NCBI RefSeq assembly: GCF_009914315.1
Contig: NZ_CP042596.1
Coordinates: 1,488,001-1,552,000 of the forward strand
Direction of reading: 5' to 3'
Origin: Granulicella sp. WH15
Lineage (GTDB): Bacteria > Acidobacteriota > Terriglobia > Terriglobales > Acidobacteriaceae
Length of the DNA stretch: 64,000 nucleotides
Shown one piece after another: positions 1-7,788 of this stretch; position 1 is the stretch's first letter, and the number at the start of each line of letters is the position of its first letter. The notes under the pieces are model-generated. The model worked only from the letters and a program-made list of their open reading frames with translations. It did no database searches and was not told where the DNA came from. The translations under genes and the position numbers were made by a program.

Positions 1-2
1 CC

Positions 3-557
3 ATGTCGATGCTGGCCTCCGACCTCAACTGTCTCGCGGTCATCGTCGTCGAGGACTTCTACGGCTACCTGCTTCCGGGCCGCACCGACCGCCAGCGACT
101 ACGCGTCGGCAAGGTCGCAGTGGCGGTCTCGGGTCTGCTGGCCATCGCGGTGGCGCTGCGTCTCTCGAACAGCCAGGGCTCGGCACTGGCTCTCTACTAC
201 CTCATCACGGCTGTGGTCGCGGGCGGACTAGCCGGGCTGTTTCTACTGGCCTTTCTGGTCCGCAAAGCAGGCCGTGCCGCCGGGCTCATCGGCATCGTGG
301 TCAACCTGGTCTTCACCACCTGGGCGACCCTCACCATGAACCACGGCCACACCTGGAACCTCCACCAGTACAACTACCCCTGGCACGAGTTCACCATCGG
401 AGCCATCGGCAACATTCTGCTCTTCGTCGTCGGCTATCTCGCCTCGCTCGCGCTGCCCGCCAGCGAAGCCTCCGGCGCGACCCTATGGGATTGGCTGGCC
501 CAGCGCCGCTCACACCCACAACACCCAACCCTCAACACACAACGGAGTAACGGATGA
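3..557 (+). CDS. Sodium/solute symporter (SSS family), C-terminal part
   Basis: Only the last ~184 residues lie in the window; the reading frame is open to the left edge, so the methionine at position 3 is probably internal. The first residues (MASDLN-type segment followed by a VEDFYGYLLPGR stretch) match the conserved SSS motif that follows the sodium-binding helix. Three or four hydrophobic segments follow, at about residues 38-52, 63-86, 92-112 and 131-151, then a short polar tail. SSS proteins couple Na+ entry to uptake of sugars, sugar acids or similar solutes across the inner membrane. The stop codon overlaps the start of the following aldolase gene (ATGA), so the two are translationally coupled. 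A sugar-acid substrate is an inference from that pairing. Confidence 0.8.
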   Translation: MSMLASDLNCLAVIVVEDFYGYLLPGRTDRQRLRVGKVAVAVSGLLAIAVALRLSNSQGSALALYYLITAVVAGGLAGLFLLAFLVRKAGRAAGLIGIVVNLVFTTWATLTMNHGHTWNLHQYNYPWHEFTIGAIGNILLFVVGYLASLALPASEASGATLWDWLAQRRSHPQHPTLNTQRSNG

Positions 558-1330
558 ATCGGTTGCGCAAGGCAGTTGAACTGAATGGTGGCAAGACGCT
601 ACTTGGAGCGGCACTCTACTTCTACGATCCCATCTTCCTTGAGATCGCCGCTCACCTCGGATACCAGGCCATCTGGATCGAGATGGAGCACGCGCCCATC
701 ACCTTCGCCGAGGCGGCCGACCTCTGCCGCATGGCTGCCGGCACCGGGATGCTCACCATGATCCGCATCCCCGACTCCCGCCGCGAGAACGTCCTCAAGG
801 CCGCCGAGTGCGCACCCGATATCATCGACGTCCCCATGGTCAACACCTCGGCCCAGATGGGCGAGATCCGCCAGTATGCCCGCTTCGCTCCCGACGGCCA
901 CCGGGGCTACTTCAGCGTCTCCCGCGCGGTCAACTACGGCGTCAACAACAGCGTCAACGAGACCCAGCAGAGCGTCAACCGAGAGTTGTGCCTGATGGCT
1001 CAGATCGAGCACACCGATGCGATGTCGGAGCTGAGCCAACTGGCCGCGACGCCGGATGTCGATCTCTTCGTCGGCCCCGCCGACCTGGCCGCGAGCATGG
1101 GCTATCCCTCGCAGACCAACCACCCGGTCGTCCGCGAAGCCTGCACAAAGATCGTTCAGGCCGCGCGCGCGAACAACAAGCTCATCGCCTCGGCCTGTGC
1201 TCCGGCGGACTTCAAGTTCTGGCTCGACCAGAACATCGACCTGCTCTTCTGCACCAACGACATCGCCTGCCTGAAGCGCGGCGCGGGGCTGGCTCTCGAA
1301 GAGGCCCGCGCTCTGTTGGCACAGGCTTGA
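554..1330 (+). CDS. HpcH/HpaI-family class II aldolase
   Basis: 258 residues, the normal length for the HpcH/HpaI aldolase/citrate lyase family, which reversibly cleaves 2-keto(-3-deoxy) acids to pyruvate plus an aldehyde using a divalent metal. Visible family motifs: an IEMEHAP segment near residue 42, a DVPMVNT segment near residue 92, and VGPADLAASMG near residue 173, which carries the conserved pyruvate/metal-site region. The ATG overlaps the symporter stop codon by four bases. Together they would import and cleave a sugar-acid derived acid; the exact substrate cannot be read from the sequence. No terminator with a U-tract follows, but inverted repeats start within 15 bases. Confidence 0.85.
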   Translation: MNRLRKAVELNGGKTLLGAALYFYDPIFLEIAAHLGYQAIWIEMEHAPITFAEAADLCRMAAGTGMLTMIRIPDSRRENVLKAAECAPDIIDVPMVNTSAQMGEIRQYARFAPDGHRGYFSVSRAVNYGVNNSVNETQQSVNRELCLMAQIEHTDAMSELSQLAATPDVDLFVGPADLAASMGYPSQTNHPVVREACTKIVQAARANNKLIASACAPADFKFWLDQNIDLLFCTNDIACLKRGAGLALEEARALLAQA

Positions 1331-1557
1331 GATAGACTCAACACCCCGGCGAACGAGGCTTGCAGCTTGAACGCCGGGGCAGGGAATTTAAGGACACGGC
1401 TTCAGTCGTGCCATCCACCATCCTTCCGCATTGCGGCTTTAAGCCGCTGCGGGACTCCTTTCTGCAGCCGTCCCGTCCCTTTCTCCTTCAACTTCATCAT
1501 TTAACTTTCAAAACATGATTGATACCTCCACATCCAGCCGGGTATAGTGGCAGACGA
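1331..1557. other. Intergenic segment with inverted repeats
   Basis: No coding sequence is seen. CCCCGGCG at 1344-1351 pairs with CGCCGGGG at 1372-1379 around a 20-base loop and may end the symporter/aldolase transcript. Further on, GCGGCTT at 1433-1439 pairs with AAGCCGC at 1441-1447 around one base. The style (GC-rich short dyads between genes) is that of interspersed intergenic elements found in acidobacterial genomes, but copy number cannot be checked here. The right end carries the promoter of the next gene. Confidence 0.5.
1519..1548 (+). promoter_or_regulatory. Predicted sigma-70 promoter of the MGH1-like hydrolase operon
   Basis: TTGATA at 1519-1524, an 18-base spacer, and TATAGT at 1543-1548. 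Only nine bases separate the -10 box from the ATG at 1558, so a transcript starting 6-8 bases after the -10 would be leaderless or nearly so. No Shine-Dalgarno sequence precedes the ATG, which agrees with that reading. Confidence 0.45.
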
Positions 1558-3195
1558 ATGAAGACCTCACGCAAGCACGCAACTCGAAGCTGGCTGACGA
1601 TCCTCCCGCTGGCTCTGGCCTTGCCTGCCGGTGCCCCGTCTGCCGGTGCCCAGACCGTCCTCCATCCAGCGGACTACGCCCACTACGTCGACCTCTTCCA
1701 CGACCAGGAGCGCGAGGCCACCGGCAAGCTCTACGAGGGCGAGGGCGGCGAGTCCACATGGCCCTGGATGCAGCGCGAGATCCCCTGGTTCGACGCCTCC
1801 GACAAGCACTTCGAGGAGATGTACTACTTCCGCTGGTACGCCTGGAAGAAACACCTGGTCAAGACCTCGAAGGGCTACGTCGTCACCGAGTGGCTGCCCA
1901 AGCCCGACTTCAAGGACGGCAGCTACGGCGCGCTGAACGACGCCGTGCCCTTCCACCTCGGCGAGGCCCGCTGGCTCCACACTTCCGCCATCGCCGAAGA
2001 TGACGCCCGCTACTGGTTCTCGGTGCCCGACTCCGATACCCGAAAGTACAGCGCCGCCATGGCCTCGGCCGTCCGCGACCTGACGCTGGCCAATGGTAAC
2101 GCCGCCCTGGGCACAACGCTTCTGCCCGCGCTCAAGACCTACTACAAGGCGTGGGAGACGACCCAGCAGGATGCGAACGGCCTCTTCTGGTCCATCGACA
2201 CCCGCGATGCGATGGAGAAGAGCATCTCCGGCGACGGCTACCGCCCCACCCTCAACTCCTATATGTACGGCGACGCCCGCGCCATCGCTGCCATCGCCGC
2301 CGCTGCTAACGACACGGCCACGGCCACCGCCTTCAACCAGAAGGCCGACACCCTCCGCAACCTCATCGAAACCCGTCTCTGGAACCCCAAGGACCAGTTC
2401 TACGAGGTGGTCTCGCCCGCCGCCGACTCCGGCATCCGCAAGCAGAAGAAGTTCATCGACCCCGGCACCCAGATGCAGCTCTCCGGCGTCCGTGAGCAGA
2501 TCGGCTACAACCCCTGGCTCTTCGACATCCCGCCCGTCAGCCACGCCATTGCCTGGAAGCAGCTCTTCGATCCCCAGGGCTTCGACGGCCGCTACGGGGC
2601 CACTACCGCCGAGCGCCGCAGCCCGCGCTTCCGCTTCGCCAGCTCCGACCAGTGCACCTGGAACGGCCCCGCGTGGCCCTTTGCCATGACCCAGACCCTG
2701 CTGGCGCTGGCGGCTTATGAGAACCTGCCCGGCTCTTTCGTCCTCGGCCCGGCGGACTACTACAAGCTCTTCTCGCGTTACGTGCTGGCCCAGCACCAGA
2801 CGCTGGCGAGCGGCCACACCATCGACTGGATCGACGAGGACTACGACGCCGACACCGGCGAGTGGATCGCCAAGAACATGCTCATCGCCAAGAACAAGCA
2901 GGTGGGCCGCGGCAACTACTACAACCACTCCGGCTTCGTGGACCCGCTCATCACTGGCCTCATCGGCCTGCGCCCGCGCGCCGATAACCAGATCGTCCTG
3001 CACCCGCTGCTGCCGCCGGGGCAGTGGAGTTACTTCGCCATCGACGCCCTGCCATACCACGGCCACACGCTCACCATCCTGTGGGACGAGACCGGCAAAC
3101 GCTACCACCGGGGCAAGGGCCTGACCCTCCTCATCGACGGCAAAAAAGCCGCCTCACGCAAGACCCTTGGCCCGCTAGAAGCGGCCCTGCGCTAA
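1558..3195 (+). CDS. Secreted six-hairpin glycoside hydrolase (MGH1-like)
   Basis: 545 residues from the ATG at 1558, chosen over the upstream in-frame ATG at 1519 because it starts a clean signal peptide (basic start, hydrophobic core, GAPSAGAQ cleavage region near residue 31). The body matches the (alpha/alpha)6 toroid of mannosylglycerate-hydrolase-like/GH63-related enzymes: a WNPKDQFYEVV helix repeat, the highly conserved TWNGPAWPFAMTQTLLAL segment near residue 370 and the NYYNHSGFVDPLITGLIGL segment near residue 455, followed by a small C-terminal beta domain. It should hydrolyse an alpha-linked oligosaccharide in the periplasm. First gene of a three-gene operon; the next gene starts 31 bases after its stop. 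The exact linkage cut is unknown. Confidence 0.75.
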   Translation: MKTSRKHATRSWLTILPLALALPAGAPSAGAQTVLHPADYAHYVDLFHDQEREATGKLYEGEGGESTWPWMQREIPWFDASDKHFEEMYYFRWYAWKKHLVKTSKGYVVTEWLPKPDFKDGSYGALNDAVPFHLGEARWLHTSAIAEDDARYWFSVPDSDTRKYSAAMASAVRDLTLANGNAALGTTLLPALKTYYKAWETTQQDANGLFWSIDTRDAMEKSISGDGYRPTLNSYMYGDARAIAAIAAAANDTATATAFNQKADTLRNLIETRLWNPKDQFYEVVSPAADSGIRKQKKFIDPGTQMQLSGVREQIGYNPWLFDIPPVSHAIAWKQLFDPQGFDGRYGATTAERRSPRFRFASSDQCTWNGPAWPFAMTQTLLALAAYENLPGSFVLGPADYYKLFSRYVLAQHQTLASGHTIDWIDEDYDADTGEWIAKNMLIAKNKQVGRGNYYNHSGFVDPLITGLIGLRPRADNQIVLHPLLPPGQWSYFAIDALPYHGHTLTILWDETGKRYHRGKGLTLLIDGKKAASRKTLGPLEAALR

Positions 3196-3226
3196 AGATC
3201 AGCACGAGATAACGGAGATCGACCCC

Positions 3227-5602
3227 ATGCAGAAGACCCACCTCGCCGCCGCCGTGTTCACTCTCACTCTGGCCGGCTCGCTTATGGCGCAAAAAGACGG
3301 CCGCCTGGCCACGTTGGAAGGCACCGCTCCGCCGCTGGCCGCCGACGGCGTACCCGCCACCGTCGCCATCTCCCCCGGCAGCTTCCTCATGGGTGCTGAC
3401 GCCGCCACGCTGCCCGAGTCCGTCATCAAGAACTTCGGCGTCATGTCCTCCCGTCCCGAGCATGGCGATTACGACGAGCTGCCCGCGCACCCCGTCCAGA
3501 TCACCAAGGGCTTCCGCATCGGCGTCACCGAGGTCAGCCCGGCCGAGTTCCAGCAGTTCGATCCCACTTACGTTGCCGGCTCCGCCACCCCGGCCTATGC
3601 GGCTGGCGTCAGCTACGCGCAGGCCGTGGCCTACTGCGCCTGGCTCACCAAGAAGACCGGCAAGCCGTGGCGTCTGCCCACCGAGGCCGAGTGGGAGTAC
3701 GTGGCCCGCTCCGGTGGCAAGTCCATCTTCGGCGCATCCGACACCACACCCAAGGCCGACGAGGCCAACCCCTGGGGAGTCAAGAACATGGAAGTCGGCC
3801 GTCCCGAGTGGGTCGCCGACTGGTATGGTCCTTACCAGCCGGGCGAGCAGGCCGATCCCTCCGGAGCAGCCTCCGGCTACACCCGCGTCGTTCGCGGCGG
3901 CGGGCTCGACTGGCGTCACACCGCCACCAAGACCTCTCCCGACCTCAACGTTCCGGCCACCGCGCCGTTCTTCGTCCGCCCCGCCAACCGCGCCTCCATG
4001 CCTCCGGTCTACGCGTCGAAGGAGGGCAACATCGGCTTCCGCGTAGTGCAGGCCGGTCCGGTCACGACTGCGCCCACTCCGGCCCAGCACTTCTTCTTCG
4101 AGACTGCCGTCAAGCAGACGGGCCTGTTGGCGAAGGCCAAGCTCAGTGGCCCCGACCTCTCGAAGCCCTGGTATCACACGCACGAGATGTTCCCGAACCT
4201 GCAAGGGAAGGACATGCCCGGCGTCGGCTGGAAGCTTGGCATCGCGTCCGGTATCGGCATCAACTACCACAACTCCGCTATCCAGATTCTGCCCAACGGC
4301 GACGCCATCGCGGCCTACTACAATACGCCCGACCGCGAGGACGACCCCGACCAGACCGTCCTCATCATGCGCCGCCGCGCTGGCTCGGAGGAGTGGGATA
4401 TGCCTGAGGCCTTCCCGCAGTTTGCCGACGCCGCCCTGGCCGCGCCTGTCTTCTGGAACGACACCACGCACCCGGGAAAGATCTGGTTGTTCTGGGGCTT
4501 CCCGCGCCTCATCGGCGCCGGGCCCTTCTGCTACGCCATCTCGAACGACAACGGGGCCACCTGGTCGCCGGTGATCTTCCCCTACTTCCCGAATCCGATC
4601 GGCCGCTACGTCTCGCAGCCCATCAACTCCATCGTCCGGGCCAAGGACGGCACGATCTATATTCCGACTGATTCCACCGGGCGCGACTCGGACGGCAACG
4701 GCTCGGTCAGCGCCGTCTGGGCCACCAAGGACGAGGGCAAGACCTGGTACGACACCGGCGGACGCACCGCCGGACGCCACACCACCATCGTGATGGCTAA
4801 GAACGGCGATATCCTCGGCTTCGGCGGCAAGAACTCCAACATCGAGGGCCGTATGCCGCTTGCCCGCTCGACCGACGGCGGCAAGACCTGGACCAAGTCC
4901 AAGACGCCCTTCGACCAGCTCCTCAGCGGCGAGCGTCCCAGCGTCATCCGTCTCGCCAGCGGCCGTCTCTTCTTCGTGGCCGATTACAATCCAACCAACC
5001 AGAAGCACATCCACAAGGATGGCTCCTATGTGGCTCTCAGTGACGACGACGGCGCAACCTGGACGATGAAGAAGCTTCCGTCGGATGTTCTTACCGTCGG
5101 CTACACCACGGCCACGCAGGGACCGGACGGCATCATCCACGTCGTTACCTCGAAGAACAAGCCGGACTACGAGATCGAGCTGAACGAGGCGTGGGTATTG
5201 GACAAGAACGCCTCGGGCGACACGGGCGCGAGCGCCACGGTGGCCAAGGCTAAGAAGTTTACCGAGGGTAAGACTGTCTGGTCGGCTGGCGTCGCCAGCG
5301 ATGGTCGCGTACTGCTCGACGGGCCGGAGAGCTTCTTCTACGCTAACGGCAAGCCGATGTGGTCGGTGGACTTCAAGGCTGGCCGCAAGGTCGGGGAAGA
5401 GAAGTACCTGCTGCCGGACGGCACGCCGGTTTGGACGAAGCGTTACAGCGACGACGGGACTTGGACGTGGGATAACTTCGATCGTACGGGCAAGCGAGTC
5501 GCCACCTCGCACTGGCGCGGCAAGACCCTGCTCGACAGCGACGTTCCCGATCCCATCATCAAGAAGAAGAACGACAAGCTGGCCGCACCGGAGGGCGAAT
5601 GA
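3227..5602 (+). CDS. Secreted fusion: FGE-sulfatase-like domain plus sialidase-like beta-propeller
   Basis: 791 residues with a signal peptide (cleavage near residue 21, SLMAQ). Residues ~45-275 form a formylglycine-generating-enzyme/SUMF1-type domain: PGSFLMGAD opening, LPAHPVQITKGFRIGVTEV, the RLPTEAEWEYVAR hallmark near residue 149, RVVRGGG near residue 222 and the closing IGFRVVQA. Residues ~290-600 form a BNR/sialidase-like propeller with Asp boxes (SNDNGATW, TKDEGKTW, STDGGKTW, SDDDGATW). After RGGG the domain has no cysteines where true FGE enzymes carry their catalytic pair, so sulfatase activation is unlikely; a structural or ligand-binding role is inferred. A good Shine-Dalgarno (CGGAGA) precedes the ATG. 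The stop overlaps the next start (ATGA). Confidence 0.75.
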   Translation: MQKTHLAAAVFTLTLAGSLMAQKDGRLATLEGTAPPLAADGVPATVAISPGSFLMGADAATLPESVIKNFGVMSSRPEHGDYDELPAHPVQITKGFRIGVTEVSPAEFQQFDPTYVAGSATPAYAAGVSYAQAVAYCAWLTKKTGKPWRLPTEAEWEYVARSGGKSIFGASDTTPKADEANPWGVKNMEVGRPEWVADWYGPYQPGEQADPSGAASGYTRVVRGGGLDWRHTATKTSPDLNVPATAPFFVRPANRASMPPVYASKEGNIGFRVVQAGPVTTAPTPAQHFFFETAVKQTGLLAKAKLSGPDLSKPWYHTHEMFPNLQGKDMPGVGWKLGIASGIGINYHNSAIQILPNGDAIAAYYNTPDREDDPDQTVLIMRRRAGSEEWDMPEAFPQFADAALAAPVFWNDTTHPGKIWLFWGFPRLIGAGPFCYAISNDNGATWSPVIFPYFPNPIGRYVSQPINSIVRAKDGTIYIPTDSTGRDSDGNGSVSAVWATKDEGKTWYDTGGRTAGRHTTIVMAKNGDILGFGGKNSNIEGRMPLARSTDGGKTWTKSKTPFDQLLSGERPSVIRLASGRLFFVADYNPTNQKHIHKDGSYVALSDDDGATWTMKKLPSDVLTVGYTTATQGPDGIIHVVTSKNKPDYEIELNEAWVLDKNASGDTGASATVAKAKKFTEGKTVWSAGVASDGRVLLDGPESFFYANGKPMWSVDFKAGRKVGEEKYLLPDGTPVWTKRYSDDGTWTWDNFDRTGKRVATSHWRGKTLLDSDVPDPIIKKKNDKLAAPEGE

Positions 5603-6594
5603 AGCGTCTGATCTGCACACTCACTCTCTCTGCTATCTCCGTAACGGCCTGCGCACAGGCTCCGGCTCACGCGGCCCACTCGCGGCACAAGACGGTGCAC
5701 GCCGCTCACGAAGATACAGGCATCACCCTCTTCGCTTACTTCAAAGAACCCGGTTCGCAGGGCATCTATCTTGCTCTCAGCCGCGACGGTTACACCTTCA
5801 CTCCGCTCAACGACGGCCAGCCCTGGCTGAAGCCTGATAAACCAAAAGAGATCATGCGCGACGTCTTCCTTACCCGCGATCCCAAGGGTGGCTTTCGCAT
5901 GGTGTGGACGTGGGACTGGCGGGGAAGCACGCTGGGCACGGCTTCGTCGCCGGACCTGATGACCTTCTCGCCCCAGACCGAAGTGCCGATGATGAAAGAC
6001 TTTCCCACGGTCCACAACGTCTGGGCGCCTGAGACCTACTGGGATGAGAAGGCACATCAGTGGCTCATCATCTGGTCTTCTTCCTTCAGCGACGATCCCT
6101 CGGGCAACCACATCTGGGCCTCGCGCACCAAGGACTTCGTCACCTTTTCGAAGCCGGAGAAGTTCTTTGATCGTGGCTTCGTCGTCATCGACGCGACGAT
6201 GTTCCCGCGCGAGTTCCACGGCAAGAAGGATTGGGTGATGGTCCTCAAGGACCAGTCCATCGACCCGCTTCGCTACTCGGAGCGTTGGACCTCCGGCCCC
6301 AGCGTTGAAGGTCCGTGGGGACCGCTCTCGGGGCCGATCAATGAGAGCTGGTCCGAGGGGCCTTCGGTGACGAAGGTTGGCTCCGAGTGGGTTGTCTACT
6401 ACGACCACTACCGCCAGCCGCGTGCGCGGTATGAGGGCGTGGCGACGAGCGACTGGGTGCATTGGACCAGCGTCAACGACAAGATGCACTTTCCCGAGGC
6501 TTCCAAGCACGGCAGCTTCCTCAAGATCTCCGAGGAGGAGGCGCAGCGGTTGTTGGCTCGCCACGATGCTCCTGGTGCTACCACGACGCGGTAG
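5599..6594 (+). CDS. Secreted GH43-like glycoside hydrolase
   Basis: 331 residues with a signal peptide (cleavage near residue 19, VTACAQA). The sequence shows the repeating pattern of the five-bladed GH43/GH-F type propeller: an AYFKEPGSQGIYLALSRDG blade, RDVFLTRDPKGGFRMVWTW, the strongly conserved NVWAPETYWDEKAHQWLIIW segment near residue 140 and VYYDHYRQPR near residue 262. Relatives remove arabinose, xylose or galactose from plant polysaccharides. The ATG overlaps the stop of the FGE/sialidase fusion, so the two are coupled, and all three genes of this operon encode exported proteins. Which sugar is released cannot be told from the sequence. Confidence 0.75.
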   Translation: MKRLICTLTLSAISVTACAQAPAHAAHSRHKTVHAAHEDTGITLFAYFKEPGSQGIYLALSRDGYTFTPLNDGQPWLKPDKPKEIMRDVFLTRDPKGGFRMVWTWDWRGSTLGTASSPDLMTFSPQTEVPMMKDFPTVHNVWAPETYWDEKAHQWLIIWSSSFSDDPSGNHIWASRTKDFVTFSKPEKFFDRGFVVIDATMFPREFHGKKDWVMVLKDQSIDPLRYSERWTSGPSVEGPWGPLSGPINESWSEGPSVTKVGSEWVVYYDHYRQPRARYEGVATSDWVHWTSVNDKMHFPEASKHGSFLKISEEEAQRLLARHDAPGATTTR

Positions 6595-6770
6595 TCCCAG
6601 AGTCTGTGACGGATAAGAGACCACATACAGCCTGAGAGTTGGGTTGGATGGCTTCGATTGCTATTTGTCGAAATCGAGAACACGTTCTATTGTGATGCGT
6701 CCGCACGAGCTGGTCTTATACTGGCCCCAGCGATTCCAGATCGCCGAATCATGTATGCGGAGCACTAATC

Positions 6771-7700
6771 ATGAGTGGAACGATCGCTGGTTACATCCTC
6801 GATACTGCGACGGGAGAGCTTCTTTTCACGCCCCAGGTAACTCTGACTCGAACCGGTGTTGCCGGAGAGTCTCTTACACAGGCGGATGAACTCGGACGCT
6901 TCGCCTTTAGGTCGCTTACACCGGGCGGCTACAACCTCGGTATTTATGATGATCGTTACGTCCCTCTGTACCGCGATCTCATCCTGGAAGAGGGAACATC
7001 TATAGAGGACCTGCGGATATCTTTGACGCCTGCTGCCTTCATCAAGGGGCAGATTCTGGATGAAGACGGCGTTCCCCCGCAACATTGCCATTTCACTTTG
7101 ATCAGGGCTGGCAATCGCAGAGGAAAATCAGGCTACATTAGCGATTCAGGAGACCACGCTGTAGATAAGGACGGACACTTTGCTTCGCCGCCCCTGAGGC
7201 CGGGCCGCTACTGCCTCCGATTCGCCGGAGTTCTGCGAAAGCATTTTATCGCTCCTCAAACAACTCCTTGGGCGATGCAGGAACGAATCTTCGATTTCGT
7301 TTATCCAAACGTTCAGGATGTGGTGGATGCCGTTTTTTTTGATCTCGAGATGGGGCAAACTCTGGATCATATCGAAGTGCGTATCCCTCGTCCGATTTGG
7401 CGCACCGTTCGAGGAAGATTGACGGGCGCATTGCCGGATAACCTGGCGGATACTTATGTCCATTTCGCTCGAGACGTGGGTATGATCGACGACTTCGGCA
7501 GCATGGGGGTCAAGGTAGATTCCCTTGGAGCGTTTGAAGGGCCTGCCCAGCCAGGCCGCTACAGACTGTTCGTTTGGGAGATGACACCACCAGACCAGGA
7601 CGGGTATACGCAAAGGAAGAGGGAGTTCTCTTCTGCTGAAGTAACCGTCGGCGCACATGACACTGTGGGAGTTGAGATTCAGATAACCGGCTACAACTGA
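6771..7700 (+). CDS. Carboxypeptidase-regulatory-like domain protein without signal peptide
   Basis: 309 residues. The prealbumin-like (CarboxypepD_reg) fold begins almost at residue 1 (GTIAGYILDTATGE, then GRFAFRSLTPGGYNLGIYD), and the pattern recurs around residues 90-150 and 215-300 (GHFASPPLRPGRYCLRF; GAFEGPAQPGRYRLFVWE), giving three likely beta-sandwich repeats. There is no signal peptide; the frame upstream of the ATG soon meets a stop, so a longer secreted form is not available. A GGAG sequence 9-10 bases before the ATG supports the start. Function unknown. Proteins of this type are usually outside the cytoplasm, so the missing export signal is odd. Not clearly part of the operon upstream, which ends 176 bases earlier. 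Confidence 0.6.
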   Translation: MSGTIAGYILDTATGELLFTPQVTLTRTGVAGESLTQADELGRFAFRSLTPGGYNLGIYDDRYVPLYRDLILEEGTSIEDLRISLTPAAFIKGQILDEDGVPPQHCHFTLIRAGNRRGKSGYISDSGDHAVDKDGHFASPPLRPGRYCLRFAGVLRKHFIAPQTTPWAMQERIFDFVYPNVQDVVDAVFFDLEMGQTLDHIEVRIPRPIWRTVRGRLTGALPDNLADTYVHFARDVGMIDDFGSMGVKVDSLGAFEGPAQPGRYRLFVWEMTPPDQDGYTQRKREFSSAEVTVGAHDTVGVEIQITGYN

Positions 7701-7710
7701 AAGCTGCCAC

Positions 7711-7761
7711 AAAAAGGATAAGAATGGAATTCGAGCTGGAGATTCCATTCTTATCCTTTTT
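7711..7761. terminator. Bidirectional intrinsic terminator
   Basis: A perfect 20-bp stem: arm 7711-7730 begins AAAAAGGATAAG and pairs with 7742-7761, ending CTTATCCTTTTT, with an 11-base loop. A-tract on one side and T-tract on the other let it end transcripts from both convergent genes. Confidence 0.85.
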
Positions 7762-7788
7762 ATTCCTGCTGGCTTGGTTTTCCATTAC

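Noticed and set aside
3131..5620. 829-codon open frame on the minus strand opposite the FGE/sialidase gene
   Set aside because: Antisense shadow of a GC-rich gene. Its translation is Val/Gly/Arg/Asp-rich without any family motif, while the plus strand encodes clear domains.
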